This document shows positions 21,718 through 33,640 of a stretch of DNA of 64,000 nucleotides, one piece after another (within the stretch, counting starts at the first letter, position 1; each line of letters opens with the position of its first letter). The stretch comes from Metellina segmentata (taxonomy: Eukaryota; Arthropoda; Arachnida; Araneae; Tetragnathidae). The notes beneath the pieces are model-generated. The model saw only the letters and a list, made by a program, of their open reading frames with translations, was not told the DNA's origin and searched no databases. The stretch spans positions 121,908,557 through 121,972,556 of the forward strand of contig OX375879.1 of assembly GCA_947359465.1 (NCBI GenBank), read 5' to 3'. A program made the translations under genes and the position numbers.

Positions 21718-22094
21718 TATTTAAATATTTAACTATCGATGCCTTGAAAAAAGGGGTCGTCCTGAAATTGAAAAACGTGTTCTCCAGTGTTACCCTACAG
21801 TTTTTCTTTGTCTTAAGCAAATTTAAATTCAAACAACAAAGAAATTAAAAAAAGATAAATAAAAGAAAAACATCTGAAAAACGCACTCCAAAATTTTTTT
21901 TTTAAATGACGATCCGAAATCATTATTTTTGCGTAACAACTAAAATACACGATTAAAACCTCCCGGCTATACTGCCACGAACGAATAAATTTATCCTGAT
22001 AAACATTGCGCAGATGCGAAAATGTCAGAAACGAATGCGCGTTATTCAGTGTTGCTCATTGGAAAAGTTAAAGACAGATGAGCAAAAGCTAGAA

Positions 22095-22450
22095 ATTTAT
22101 TGCTGAACAAAAACACGGTGAGTGTGTTCTTAAAGATTATCATCGGCCACAATACCCATTTGTATTCGATCCAACACGCCTGCGTCCACATTCCTTATCT
22201 GCGTTGTGACAGTAGCGCATCTGTCGAGGATACACTGCCGCAGATCAAGCAAACTTATCGACGGAGCTTCATACACACGAGATGTCATGTAACCCCAGAG
22301 GAAGGAACAGAGTGGGGTAAAATCTGGTGATCGTGGAGATTATTTAACACAGCCATCGTATCCGATTATCATTTGGCCAAATCTGATGCCAAGAAACTAT
22401 CGCACTGCGTGCGGTTTGTGCAGCGGGGTGCCCTCATATTGGACAGACAA
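22095..22450 (-). pseudogene. DDE transposase C-terminal fragment in the long-TIR element
   Basis: The minus strand reads IGYDGCVK, then a stop, then SPRSPDFTPLCSFLWGYMTS, RVYEAP and, further on, a CATVTTQIRNVDAGVLDRIQ-like stretch. PRSPDxTPLxxFLWGY is the hallmark around the last catalytic Asp of arthropod IS630-related transposases. Stops and frame changes are present and the upstream catalytic part is missing. A plus-strand ORF at 22100-22330 is its shadow. Confidence 0.65.
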
Positions 22451-22467
22451 GGACGTCAGGGGAATTT

Positions 22468-22470
<3 letters not shown>

Positions 22471-22501
<31 letters not shown>
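22471..22501 (+). repeat. Poly(T) run
   Basis: About 31 consecutive T between the transposase fragment and the right arm of the long-TIR element. Confidence 0.95.
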
Positions 22502-23263
22502 GTTATTTTTAAATAGGAGGGGTTTTAGGATAAAATTATTAAAATAGTAAATTTTCGTTTGTGGAGGTATAGCCGGGAGGTTTTAATCGTGTATTTTAGT
22601 TGTCACGCAAAAATAGTAATTTTTCGGATCTCCATTTTTTTTTTTTTACCAGAGTGCGTTTTTCAGATCTTTTTTTTATTTATCTATTTTTAGTTTCTTT
22701 GTTATTTAAACTTAAATTCGTCGTTGCTTAAGTCAGAAAACTGCATGATAACAACGGAGAACGCGTTTTTCAATTTCTGGACGACCCCTATTAAAGGCAT
22801 GAAAGAGTTTGTATTTCAATCGCGAATATCTCCGCCAATTTTACAGATACCTTCATGAAACGTTTTTCTGTGCTCTTATCATGGTATTGCGCACATTTTT
22901 TTAATTGAACCTTTTGTCCGATCTTTTTAGTTTTCGAGCTATTTTTTAACCCTTTTTCGCCGCTAGGAGAGCTGCAAGCTGTCTAAAAAATTCAGCATGG
23001 TCATTTTACTATAGGTACACGTTACTTTTTTGACTACACAAGACGCTGTTTCACATTTAAGGGCTTAAAGGGACTTTATAGGTCACCCTGTATATGAATA
23101 ATTTTGTTTTGTTACAACAAATTGTTTTAGTTAGATACTGTTCACAATCGAGCTATTGGGAAAAATATTTTTCTCGTAAGAAATAAACTGGCGTGCAGAA
23201 CTTACAAAATAGTTTGCAGCTGCTACTTGGCGGCGAAGTGGCCTGGTTGTGGGTGAGCATTTT

Positions 23264-23480
23264 AATTAACACCACATTGCAGCAACACGGCGGACTCTAA
23301 GCGGAAGTCCAAGATCATACCCGAAGGGAATGATCAGAGGACGACACCGCGTCATTTTGAACTTGGTCAGATTGCAAAACCTGGTTGTGGGTATTTTTGG
23401 TATTTTTTTAATTAGCGTCGCACTGGAGTAACACAGCGGGCTATTGGCGACGGTCCGGGACAAACCCCCCACAATGGTTG
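23264..23480 (-). repeat. Two adjacent SINE fragments, minus strand
   Basis: Both 23264-23375 and 23405-23465 show the reverse-strand phrases GCAACACGGCGG or ACACAGCGGGCTATTGGCGA followed by GGTCCGGGA. The order suggests two independent insertions or a duplication of the SINE 3' end. Confidence 0.65.
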
Positions 23481-23731
23481 TAGGAAAATGATGCAAAGTG
23501 TAGTGGAGAGTTACGGAACCAATGAGCACAAACAAGACAGCAGAAAGAAAAGATCCTCTAAATACGTTCTAAGCTGAAGCGTTGATACACTGCTCCGGGA
23601 TCCATGCGATTTTAACTCTGAAAACTTAAGTATAGAGATGAGGTTACCGGTGAGACCTTATTCCTCTGTCAAAACATCGACCTGCAAACGAAATGGACAG
23701 AGCATGTAGGGGGGGGGGTGTCCCCGTCTTA

Positions 23732-24169
23732 GGCCCGGTACACACATCCGGTTTTTGAACGTGCGGCGCCAGAACTATGCACACATAGCCGTGAAATGAC
23801 GCAAGTACTCGTTTCGCGCCTTTTGAGAAAAATATTCTATCGAAGAAAACGTGTTTATTTCGCTTGCTCGGTGTAAAAAAAATTATATTTTGAATCAAAA
23901 TAGACGTTACTGGATACAACCATTCATTAATTATTATTTATATTCCTTTTATTTATGAAAACTAGGTACTTCAGACCGGAGACGCGTGTGCGGCGAGCTG
24001 CGGCGCCGTGGGGAGCTACGGTTCAAATTGCACGCAAGTTGAACGTGCGTCGCCGCAGCGGAGCAGGAGGCATGTCTGCACTTCTCCATTGGATCTAATG
24101 TATCTCAGACCGCACTTGCGTTGCTTCAGCGGCGCCGCACGTTGAAAAACCGGATGTGAACACCGAGCC
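23732..24169. mobile_element. PIF/Harbinger-type MITE
   Basis: Ends GGCCCGGTACACACATCCGG and CCGGATGTGAACACCGAGCC are inverted repeats that extend through GTTTTTGAACGTGCGGCGCC. Flanks are TTA on both sides, the 3-bp target of PIF/Harbinger elements. No transposase; the middle contains GCGGCGCCG palindromes. Confidence 0.7.
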
Positions 24170-24689
24170 TTAAACTTTACACAAGTAGTCGTTTCATAGA
24201 TTTTGGAATCGACTTGGGCTGATAGCAATCGAAGCGCCAACTATTGTTTTAATCACTTTTAACGATCGATAGTTTGTCTCACTTCAGGATTTGTGCTTTT
24301 CCCAGAACCGCGTGACAGATCCTCAAACCGAGGGATCGGCAGAAATAACACGAAGCTGCACGTACGTGCTCCGTCTATTTCATTGGATGGTCCATGCGTG
24401 TGCGAAAGCATCGGACACGAGCGAAAGACGGAGTACGTGCGCACAATTCCATATTATCAATGCTGGCCACTCGGTGTGAAAATCTGTCACGTGGTTGGGG
24501 GGAGAAGCATTAAAGACAAATTTATTGATTAAAGTGATTATTTACCACATGGGCAACACACACTGGTCTCCTCTTCGATAGCAAATCGTCTAAGATGATT
24601 CGTAAGTCCAAGTGTTTAACCTTTCAGAAACCAGGGCCTCTTCCTACGTGCTTTTTTCTATTTCGTTGAAGAAAGGTAGGTATGTTTTT

Positions 24690-24758
24690 AACTAACGCCA
24701 CACTGGAGCCACACAACGGGCTGTTGGAGACGCTTCGGGATCAAACCCGAAAGGAACT
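24690..24758 (-). repeat. SINE 3' fragment, minus strand
   Basis: Reverse-strand SINE phrases (ACTGGAGCCACACAACGGGC, then TCGGGATCAAACCCGAAAGG) stop just before the Tc1 element at 24764, so the transposon probably landed in it. Confidence 0.6.
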
Positions 24759-24763
24759 AACTA

Positions 24764-25532
24764 CACTCTGTAACAAAAAATCGACTTACCAAGAAAGAGT
24801 TGTCCGATTGCGATAAAAATGGGTGAATGTGAAGAGCATACATAGAACAAAAACCGATTCAAATTTCAGAACAATTGAAAGATTTATTGCAGAGTTTGGC
24901 GGTTACAAATTGAGGAAGTCAATGAGGCGTTAGTCCACTTCTGTCCTGGATGCGTTACCCTACTTGGCATTGATTGAAAAAGTTCCCGGATGGTATCCTT
25001 GGGAATTTCTTGCCAAATTGTCTCCAACTATCCAGTTAAATGGTCAACATTCCGGGATTGTTGCCTTCCCTTAACATCCCAAATATGCTCTAAGGGAGAG
25101 ACATCAGGAGACCTAGCTGGTCTAGGAAGTGTTGGGGAAGCTTGAAAATAATTCATAGCAACACGTGCCTCGTGCGGCCGATAATTATCTTGTTGAAAAG
25201 TAAGTCCGGGGTGTAGAAAAAGGAACCTCAACGGGCCGTAGAACGTCGTCTAATTGCCGCAGTGCTGTAAGTGTGCCAGAAAGGACTGCCAAAGGGCTAT
25301 CATAGAAGATGACACCCCAGACCATAATACTCTGTTGTAGGCATGTGTGGCGTGCGATAGTAAGGGCAGGATCCCCATGCTGCCGTGGACGTCTCCAGAC
25401 TCGTCTGCGGTTGTCGTTAAGACACATTTGGAAACGGGATGTGTCACTAAAGACTATACGTCCCCAGTCATCGTCGTTCGAGCCCGGCACAACTCCTTTT
25501 TGGTGCGTCGATATTTTTTGCTACAGAGAGTG
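24764..25532 (-). mobile_element. Tc1-like transposon, N-terminally deleted
   Basis: Ends CACTCTGTAACAAAAAATCG and ATATTTTTTGCTACAGAGAGTG are inverted with small gaps and flanked by TA (24762-24763, 25533-25534). Only 769 bases long, compared with about 1.2-1.6 kb for complete relatives. The transposase N-terminal DNA-binding region is lost. Confidence 0.85.
24900..25490 (-). pseudogene. Tc1-like transposase, catalytic part, frameshifted
   Basis: Minus strand: GRIVFSDTSRFQMCLNDNRR (first catalytic Asp), RHTCLQQSIMVWGVIFYDSP, then a frameshift near 25200 into LTFQQDNYRPHEARVAMNYF (second Asp) and PARSPDVSPLEHIWDVKGRQ with the final Glu. So the DDE triad is visible but the frame is broken and the helix-turn-helix start is absent. 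Confidence 0.82.
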
Positions 25533-25754
25533 TATTTCCTTAGAAGTTCGATGTGTTAAAGTCTTTGACACATTGAGTCCAAAATTTAAACATGCTCCAG
25601 TTTTCTACTGAATATCCTATTGTGAAAAATCACCACGGAATTTGTTCAATTTTAAAGTGATAGCGTTAAAAATAGTGGTGATGTTTTACACGCCTGTGTA
25701 GCAATGATCTCTGATTGCTCATTGATTATTCTAATCTTCGGCTGTTTTACTCAG

Positions 25755-25936
25755 AATATGTTTTGACGGAAGACAATATTGCCGAGTTTTTGGAAGAAGG
25801 ACTCAATATGAGGAACTTTCGTCACGATCATGTGCTGAACTTCATCGGAGTGTGCTTCGACGAAGGTGAACCGATGGTCATTGTTGAGTTCATGGATAAC
25901 GGGGACCTCCGCTCTTACCTCAGAGATGAAGAGAAA
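25755..25936 (+). CDS. RTK exon: helix C, N-lobe strands and hinge
   Basis: Follows TTTTACTCAG and ends AAA|GTAAGT (phase 0); residues 341-401. EFLEEGLNM is helix C, with Glu355 the likely partner of Lys336. FRHDHVLNFIGVCFDEGEPM and IVEFMDNGDLRSYLRD are the strand 4/5, hinge and helix D region, very close in pattern to Met-type kinases. It codes directly into VLTVADLL of the next exon with no gap. Confidence 0.92.
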
Positions 25937-26035
25937 GTAAGTGTGCCACAAGTCCTTTGCGTGTTTCGAAGATGCTGGCATTTGAGATTCGTGCAATTTT
26001 TATTTAGTTCTAGTCAGGTTAGGTATTTTTAATTA

Positions 26036-26332
26036 ACGTCATACTAGAGCAACACAGCGGACTATTGACTGCGGTCCGGGATCAATCTCCTAAGGTAAAG
26101 ATCCGGGGACAGCCTACTTTATTTTGAACCACGGTCAGATGACGAGGCAACACCTGAGCTGGCACTCCACTCTACACCAACCCAACGTAAGGACTTTTCC
26201 GCCACGACAGAATTAAGGTGCACCAGCCGCCACTGAACCATACGCTTACAAACATCCACGTGCTGACCCGCATTAGAACCTGAAACTTTCCGATCTGGAG
26301 GCTAACACCTTAACCACCAGACCGGTTGGATG
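26036..26332 (-). repeat. Near-complete SINE copy, minus strand
   Basis: Body phrases on the reverse strand (AACACAGCGGACTATTGA, ATCAATCTCC, GAACCACGGTCAGATGACGA, CACCTGAGCTGGCACTCCAC) lead to the tRNA-like head. Read on the minus strand, the head has TGGTGGTTAAGGTGTTAGCC (A-box) and GTTTCAGGTTCTAATGCGGG (B-box). Confidence 0.75.
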
Positions 26333-26409
26333 GCTAGTTCTAGTCAAGACAAAAGATGGGAACTGTATGTTAAGCTGAGCATTACATAAGCTAAGTATGT
26401 ATGTTAAGG

Positions 26410-26640
26410 TGAGCATTGCTATTGAGAGGATATTCAAAACGTGTGATCGATATATCGACTCCGTCACGTGACTGTTTTTTGAAAAAGAATCAGTGGATAT
26501 GCATTTTCTGCTGTCCCGTTAACCAATGAGGTGATGAATGTTCGTTTGCGACCGGCGGATGAAAGAAATCTAAGTGTCACGTGACTGCTAGTTTGGGTAA
26601 CACGTTCCTGTGCACATAAGTGAGGTACCAGTGCTCACTA
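26410..26640. repeat. MITE-like family S, uninterrupted copy
   Basis: Runs from GAGCATTGCTATTGAGAGGA to GTACCAGTGCTCAC. It contains AATCTAAGTGTCACGTGACT, the empty-site equivalent of the place where 47270-48321 carries a Harbinger MITE. Confidence 0.55.
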
Positions 26641-26704
26641 ATTTTATATTTACTCTGTGGTCAGACCATCACGTGGGACGATTGAGCGGTGCCCTCCAAT
26701 AGGC

Positions 26705-26835
26705 AGGTATTTAATTAACGTTGCACTGGAGCAGCACAACGGGCTATTGGCGATGGTCGGTGCTCAACCCCGAAGGGAAAAGTCAGAGGATCAGTACGTA
26801 ATTTTGAGCCACGGTCTTCATCCAACAGGATGTCA
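26705..26835 (-). repeat. SINE fragment, minus strand
   Basis: Starts TTTAATTAACGTTGCACTGG and includes CACAACGGGCTATTGGCGAT and GAGCCACGGTC; 3' half of a SINE in reverse. Confidence 0.65.
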
Positions 26836-27218
26836 AAGCATAGGCAGGGCTGTCGCAGGCACTTCAAAGGTGATTTTAGGCTCCCATATCTTAACCTTCG
26901 CGACGAGAGGTATCTCTCTAAGCAAAATCGTTTCCAAACCTCTTATTTTCGTAGTTTTGGCGACATATTTTAGTCCCATTTGTTAAAATTATTCCCATTT
27001 TTTTTAAACTTAATTAGGGACGCGGAATGTTGTTTTATTTTTCTTCAAAGAAAATTTTCCAAGGGTCGCCGATTTTAAAGTTTTGGTGCCAAGTCCAGAT
27101 CGCAATCACAAAAAAAAAAAAAAAAAAAATCCTGAATCAGTAGTTGCTAGACAATTTTCAATTTGAATTTCTTCGCGCGCTCTTCAACGTCATTTTCGTA
27201 CTTCATTAGCACATTAAC

Positions 27219-30200
27219 GGCCGTATTCACAAGTCCGAGTTAACCCGGGGATCAACGATATTCCCCGGGTATCGAAAAAACCGTATTCACAATGCCTGAT
27301 CCGTGGTTTAAACCGCCGTTTCGGTGTTACATTTTGATCCTCCGAAATCGGCGAATTAACTTTCGGTCGAGAGCTACGCATGCGCATTACTATTTTCTTG
27401 CGAAAGAAACAAAATGGACGACACACGTATTTTGTGCTAAATTACAATATTCTTGCGACGACGCGCATTTAACTGATCTTATATGAATCGCGATTACATT
27501 TTCTACACAATAGATATGCCCATATATCTTCTGATTTTATTCTGAGTCGCCGGTGTAGAACCGAATGAGAGAGCGAACGGTAGAATATGACCGTGGCAGA
27601 TGGAAATTCGTCTGGGAATAAAAATTATTTTGTTGATTTATTACGAAAATGAAAGAAAATTGACAATGCAAATGGGAACTTCACTTTACACCAACACGCA
27701 CCCATACTGACAAGTACAAAGATAATCGGATGACATTGATTCGTCAGGGCATTGTGTACAATTCTTTTTTGCTTGATTTAGATTTCCATAATAATCCAAT
27801 TTGAAATTGAGTACCTTTGCATGTATTTTTCCAAACCCAAATTAAAATGCCGTATGCGGTCTAGTAGTATCACAATCTGGAATTAATTCTGCCGGCGAAG
27901 TACCTTCTTTATCAGTATGAATGCAGATTAGGGTAGTAGCCAATAACAGCGAGCGTATCATTTTAATCCATGGATCACTTAATCCGCCGCACAATGTGTC
28001 CTTTTTGATTCTAGGTGGACGAAATTCAATACGCAACTGCTGATTTCAAATTTCAACTACACTTTAACACATTATATCACCGTATATCACCAAAACATTA
28101 CATATGCATTATAGTTGACTCATTTCACGAGCGCAGAACAAACAATTTCTTGCGGAAGTCTGCGGAACTGATAGAAAGTGCTTAAATTTCAGAATGACGA
28201 TGGAAAAATTTCGTCAGTCCATTTTTGACATTTATGTGATAAATTCGAAGCAAACAAAAATCGATGCTATTTTAACTTATATTTCTCAAGAAATGGTTAA
28301 ATATTTGTTACCAAGTACTGTTTATTAATGTTTTAAATACTGTTAAAGCGAAAATTTTCGAATTGCCCGCAAAAGAGGAGTAAAATGAACGTGCACAAAG
28401 AACTATTCCTCAGAAATAATTCTTCTTGACTTCAAGGAAATCTTACCTTTTTTTCACTCTGTGATTCAAGATGTACCAAGTAATTCACAAGGAAGTTCGA
28501 AAAATAGGTCTAGAAGGCCTTTAAAAAGATTTTTTCAGCCCATAGATCCAAGGTATAGAAAACGAAACTCGTAACCTTGTAGAGACAACTAGTCAAAAAG
28601 AATTGTCGATGACAACTGAAGTAAAATTCGAAAGTCAGGTGTACGAATGTACGATATTCTACTTAAAATCGTCAGAGAGCTCGTTGCTGCATTTCTGGAA
28701 TAGGTACAGTTATGAGAACGATACGTGTATTAGTAAAATTATCTGAAAATCATGTGCTTAGGCTAAGAGGTGACATTCATCTTTCTATGCACCAATATAA
28801 AATTACATCAACAACGCAAAGAACATTTTCTAATTTGTATACTTCGTGTTACACAAAAATGAACTAAACGGTTGTTACAATTCTGGGATGATTATCACGG
28901 AAACTTCAGCTGTACTCCAACTCACAACTAGTCACTTATCAACTGCTCTGTTAAACAGTTACGTGTACAATGTATCAACAATCCTTCATTTTGGTTTTGT
29001 CGAAAGATAATATCAGAAATACAGTTATAATGAGGAGCTGTAATGGCGCTGAACAAAAGATTTTCCAGTAATTTTTTTTCAGAAAAATATAACTAAAAAC
29101 AAAGTGTATTTAGTATTTCTTTGGTAACTTTGGTTGCACTAATGAGGGTCAAAAATTATTTGTCGAAATCTCAACTAGACATTATCGTTCTATCAAATTT
29201 CTTTTTGCCAAATAACTAGTAGGTCTAACTTCAAGGGAAGTTAGTAATGTGCAAGGTACTTTAAAGCTGACTTTGTTGTTTTGATAGATGAGATCAAACA
29301 TCAAACAGGGAATATTAACGATAGAAACACCGCTCGTAAATTTTGTTAGAAATGCTGATAAATCTGCTTAAATAACCATTATTATTATTATCAAGCTCTA
29401 CCAAATCAAATTACAATGTTTAAATTCCGATATCTAGATAAACTGATAGGTTTTCTGAGCACGAAGCAAGTGCATGATGTATATACTTCAGAAAGTATCA
29501 TGGGTTCCCCAGTTCCCGTAAACTATACATAAAATACATGTCCATGGAAATATTATATTTCACTTCTTGTATTCTTCCAATTGGTAATTTGTCCGCTTCT
29601 TAAAATCGCAAGACAAGTAATAAACACAATAGGCGATAAGAGAAATACTTCCTATAAAAATGTCCAGAACTAATACGAATAGATTAGTCATTACCTCAGA
29701 TCCACTAGTTGTATGTTTACGAGCAAGGTCTAAAACTAAACGCAGCTAAATGTTTCCAAAAAGGTTAAATTTTTTTAAAGAACTTTCCCAGTTGAGATTC
29801 CAAGTATATAATTTTGCAATATTTTTCAAATATTTTCCCCTTTAGTTTTTGAATTATTCTTTATTTTTAAATGAAACTGGTTATGGGTATATCTGACCAC
29901 TGTTCAGGTGTATATTAATATAAAATTGCAAAATATACAGTTAATAATTGATCGAAATATATTTAATATATGAAAAAAAAGTGATAAATTTCTTTAAATT
30001 TAGCATATTTCTGCATCCAAATAGTAACTAAAAACGTTAAATATGCACCAAATCAGTATTTTACCACTCACAACTTCTTATAATCACCCAAAACCAGTGT
30101 ATTTTTGATGCACTAATTTTGTCCACCTAGATTGCGAAAATGACACACTGTGCGCCGTTTGAGAAAATACGGTTCTTGATGATCCGCTATTTAACTCTGT

Positions 30201-30253
30201 TCCACGTAACAACTGATCATCGGGTTAACCTCGAGACTTGTTAATATGACAGC
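27219..30253. mobile_element. 3-kb TIR element, probably PIF/Harbinger-related
   Basis: GGCCGTATTCACAAGTCCGA then GTTAACCCGGGGATCA at the left is matched by an inverted TGATCATCGGGTTAAC and CGAGACTTGTTAATATGACAGC at the right. ORF content is poor: one minus-strand frame (27842-28036) is not a transposase I recognise, and 28060-30150 is AT-rich and apparently non-coding. The GGCCGTATTCACA end is typical of Harbinger/ISL2EU-like elements, so the assignment is by ends only. Confidence 0.45.
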
Positions 30254-30559
30254 GTATCTTTTAATCGATTCGGTTTTTTTTTACTTACTAAAATAGGTTT
30301 TCGATGTGAGACATTTTCACTACTATTTAAAAAAAATTATGCTACTAAAATGCTACTATTTAACAAGAGTGCTTTGGTTTTTGCAACCCTTAGACGGACA
30401 TATTTTGAGTCCTAAAGCTATCAAAAGAGAGAGAGAGAGAATTGAGAAACTCTTTCGTATTAGAACTATCTTTTGTTTCATTCTTCTGGTTCCCTTATTG
30501 ATCTTCTATTGACAATGAAGATCGTGAAATTTAAATTAGATATTTTTTGTATCTTGGCA

Positions 30560-30695
30560 GAAAATAGTTCCAGTGTCCATTCATTTCATACCATCAGTCC
30601 AATTTTCCTTCCTTGCCTCCTTCAAATGTGCTCGGATGAACACGCCGTGGCCATTTTGCGGTATGTTGAAGGAATCATCGAATGCAAGCTCAATT
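30560..30695 (-). pseudogene. Unidentified coding-like fragment
   Basis: The minus strand is open and protein-like: IELAFDDSFNIPQNGHGVFI, then RAHLKEARKENWTDGMK before a stop and MDTGTIF. Composition and phrase structure look like a real protein, but I cannot name the family. It could be a transposon-borne gene or a decayed retrocopy. Confidence 0.35.
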
Positions 30696-31071
30696 AAAAC
30701 AGGAACGGAGCAATTAAGTTAAAAATACGGTTTATTTACAAGTTAGTTATAAATTTTACAGACACGTTTCAAGATAATTGGATAGTTAAACTTAAATTAT
30801 TAGTTTTCAGAAGAGATATTGTATACGAGCAGAACGCCTACTCAAGGTTTCCCCTTATTCTATCACTCTCTTGCTTCCTGTTTCTCCAAAAAACACCCCG
30901 GTGGTTCTTCACGACACTCCTCAAGAGGTCGTACCCAAGTTGACTGATGTCCATGTCTTAAGGGTGCTTGGGACCAGACTGTACCCCCACCATCCGATTT
31001 AAAAATAATATTTTTTAAATTTCTAATACAGCGAACAATAGGCACCCGATGGTGTGAAGGAAAATAGGTAG

Positions 31072-31320
31072 GTTAAGGTCACACACTGCTGCAACACAAC
31101 GGGTTATTAGTGTAGGTCCCGGATCAAACCCGATGGGAGAAACCAAAGTACAATGCCTCGTCATTTTGAACCAGGGTCAAAAAACGAGCACAACACCTGA
31201 GCTGACACCCCACTCTCCGAACTTCCACAACACCCCAATTTGAGGTCACGACAGATTTAACATGTATCAGCCCCGCGTATACGACGGTCTTAGGCTGAAC
31301 CGAGCATCGAACTCGGTTGC
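31072..31320 (-). repeat. SINE copy, minus strand
   Basis: Reverse-strand SINE with CAACACAACGGGTTATTAGT, GGATCAAACCCGATGGGAGA, CACCTGAGCTGACACCCCAC and a tRNA-like head ending ACCGAGCATCGAACTCGGTT. Confidence 0.7.
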
Positions 31321-31465
31321 TAATCCGTTTCTCTTCCTGCTGGTGTGTAAAATCGTTTCTTGTAGCTGACGTGAACTCAGTACTCACAAACACTTGACAA
31401 TAATATTTTGCATTAACAACATATTGACACGTTTTCAGAATCATAAAAATCCAACATTCCAGGCT

Positions 31466-31637
31466 CTACGGGGCTCGGTGCTGGAAGCCATCTGATTCGC
31501 ATCCGGAGAGTTGCGAGTTCGAATCCAACAAAGACCGTCGAGGTCAAAGGGGGCTGGTGCACGTTAAATTTGTCGTGGCCTCCAATGTCCTCACGTTGGC
31601 TTAGTGTGGAAGTTTGGAGAGTGGGGTGCCAGCCAGG
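31466..31637 (+). repeat. SINE copy with tRNA-like head, 3'-truncated
   Basis: A-box-like GGCTCGGTGCTGGAAGCC and B-box GAGTTGCGAGTTCGAATCC precede the SINE body GGGGGCTGGTGCACGTTAAA. Together with the reverse copy 150 bases upstream it forms a divergent pair. Confidence 0.72.
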
Positions 31638-32184
31638 ACCCACAAAGGCGGCTCTGCCTTAGCCATGGCAACGGGGCAAAACATACGATTAAAAAAATTA
31701 ATAAAACTGGCGACGATGTAGAAAATACTAACTTTTTCACATGTCAAATTGAAATGTAAAAATCCCTAAAATGTAACGTTCTCCATAATGAAACAAAAAA
31801 AATGTAAAACAATTTATTCATGTTTGTTTTTTAAGGAGGAAAATGATACTTTTTCTATTAAGTATTATTAAAGTTCGAATTCTATTTTAATCAGTTTTGA
31901 TTTTGAATTTCATTATTATTAATCCTGGATATTTAGTTATTAATCCGGATATTAAAACTGTATGTTACTAGCAACTGTATTAATTAACCAAATGTTTATT
32001 TTTGTGTGTTCAACACTTTTTTACCTCGATGTTTGGTCTGTTATATGGTATATCGTCTCTTATAAACCTATATAGAGTATGTTTTAGGATCAAACTATGA
32101 AAAGTGCTTCAAAAAAAAAAAAAAACGTTTCCAAATGTCTCTGTTTCAAATGTAAACAGTGTAAAATAGACATGGGTGAGGTGT

Positions 32185-32340
32185 GGGAGTAGCCCGTCAT
32201 AACAGCTAGCAATGGGACCTGCTGCTAGCTCAGATGTTGTCCTCGTCAGCTGACCGTGATTACAAATTATTTAGCCTTGTCCTCGGATTTTTCCCTTTGG
32301 GAATTGATCCCGGATCATAGTGTTGCTCCAAAGTTACGTG
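32185..32340 (+). repeat. SINE body fragment
   Basis: Contains GATGTTGTCCTCGTCAGCTG, CTTGTCCTCGGATTTTTCCC and TTGATCCCGGATCATAG. Confidence 0.65.
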
Positions 32341-32809
32341 AATCAAAAATCCCCCATCTACCCTGGCTCTACGTCTCCCACACATCAAAGCACTCCTAAC
32401 GACCTTCGTTCGGTTTCAGTTCTTGTTTATAAAAGTTAACTACGTCAATGTCATGTTGATTGTGCTGTCCTCTATGAGTAGATAAGATAAACAGCAAAAT
32501 CAGCGAATTTGGATATTGGTCCCTTTTCAAACACTTTATAGATTTTTTCCTGCAAAATACAATTTGATATAAACTGTCATTTTAATCACATGATTTTTTA
32601 GTGTTGTAACTTTCACATAAAGTCCTGTTTAGTTCTTATCTGTTTATAGTAGTGTGTTGTATGAATTGTTTAAAAAAATGTTTACTGTTAGAGTATGATA
32701 AAAATTAAAATTAAAAGTGAGGGATTATAGAAACCCGATTCTTCGTTAACATTACACAAATGCTCTATTTTTGTGTATTACTGTATTGATATACTTTGTA
32801 ATGTTACAG

Positions 32810-32919
32810 GTTCTTACAGTTGCAGATCTGTTGAAATTTTCTTATCACATAGCATCAGGAATGGCTTATCTAGTAACGAAAAATATCATTCATAGGGATT
32901 TAGCTGCCAGAAACTGTTT
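32810..32919 (+). CDS. RTK exon: helix E and catalytic loop
   Basis: Exon from AATGTTACAG to TGTTT|GTAAGT; enters phase 0 and leaves phase 2; residues 402-437 plus two bases. It encodes HIASGMAYL (helix E) and the catalytic loop [10 protein letters not shown], with the catalytic Asp431 and metal-binding Asn436 intact. HRDLAARN is the form specific to receptor-type tyrosine kinases. The following intron, 15.5 kb, is the longest in the window and holds Copia, Tc1, gypsy and MITE insertions. Confidence 0.93.
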
Positions 32920-33640
32920 GTAAGTAAATGTTAGCATATTCGATAGAGCTTTGATTTTAAGACTTTTTGTGGCAGCGCTTTGGGCGCGTCCTTTGACTAG
33001 CGTTTTGGAGGGAATTGTGATAGACGATGGCATCCTTGGTAGGATTTAGTTAACCTCGGATTACTTGAATCTCTTAATAATTTCTGTGTGTTTCTTTTCT
33101 TCGAACTGTCTTCTTGGATGTTTTCCTCAAATCTCACATTTTGACTGACAAAGAACTTGTCTTTTTCAACATTCCAAAGACTGTATCCTTTAACTCCTTC
33201 CAGTATCGGATTTTGGCCCCTTGTTTGGGAAGGGCGATCTGTTGATCGTAATGTGCTCCAAGGTTTGTTCACTTAGGATTTTTTTTAACGGCTTCCTATA
33301 TACGGATATTTGACATTTCTGAAATAACTAGAACAAATTCATAAGTTCACAGAAGTTCTTTGCATCTTATGTGTAGACTTATCATTTTTGAGACGAAATC
33401 AAAACAAGGAAGAAAACAAAAACTATATAAGGAAAAAACTTATTGTTGAAGTCGAAACAGGAAACTAAATTATATTCTATATTAAACACAAAAGTATTCA
33501 CCAATAAGAGATTTCCTCGTGAAAGGGTTAATGGAATATAAACTAAAGAAACACATTTATTTAGACTATTTTAAGACTTCATTATATATGGTTATCTTTA
33601 TAATATCAACTCGTCTTCTTGATTTTTCCTTAGCAAATTG
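32920..33640. other. Unassigned intron sequence
   Basis: Start of the 15.5-kb intron. No recognised repeat; a 91-codon minus-strand ORF at 32997-33272 has no family I know. Confidence 0.4.

Larger units (their letters stand above)
20145..23090 (-). mobile_element. Long-TIR DNA transposon, interrupted by two Helitron-like elements
   Basis: Ends CAGGGTGACCTGTTAAG and TTTATAGGTCACCCTG are flanked by TA on each side. The inverted match continues inward: 20145-20410 pairs with 22820-23090, and 21725-21985 pairs with 22556-22800, once the inserted 20426-21717 block is removed. Each arm is therefore about 0.55 kb. The centre (21990-22550) holds a minus-strand DDE transposase fragment. TA flanks and the transposase relate it to the IS630/Tc1/mariner group. 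Confidence 0.7.
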
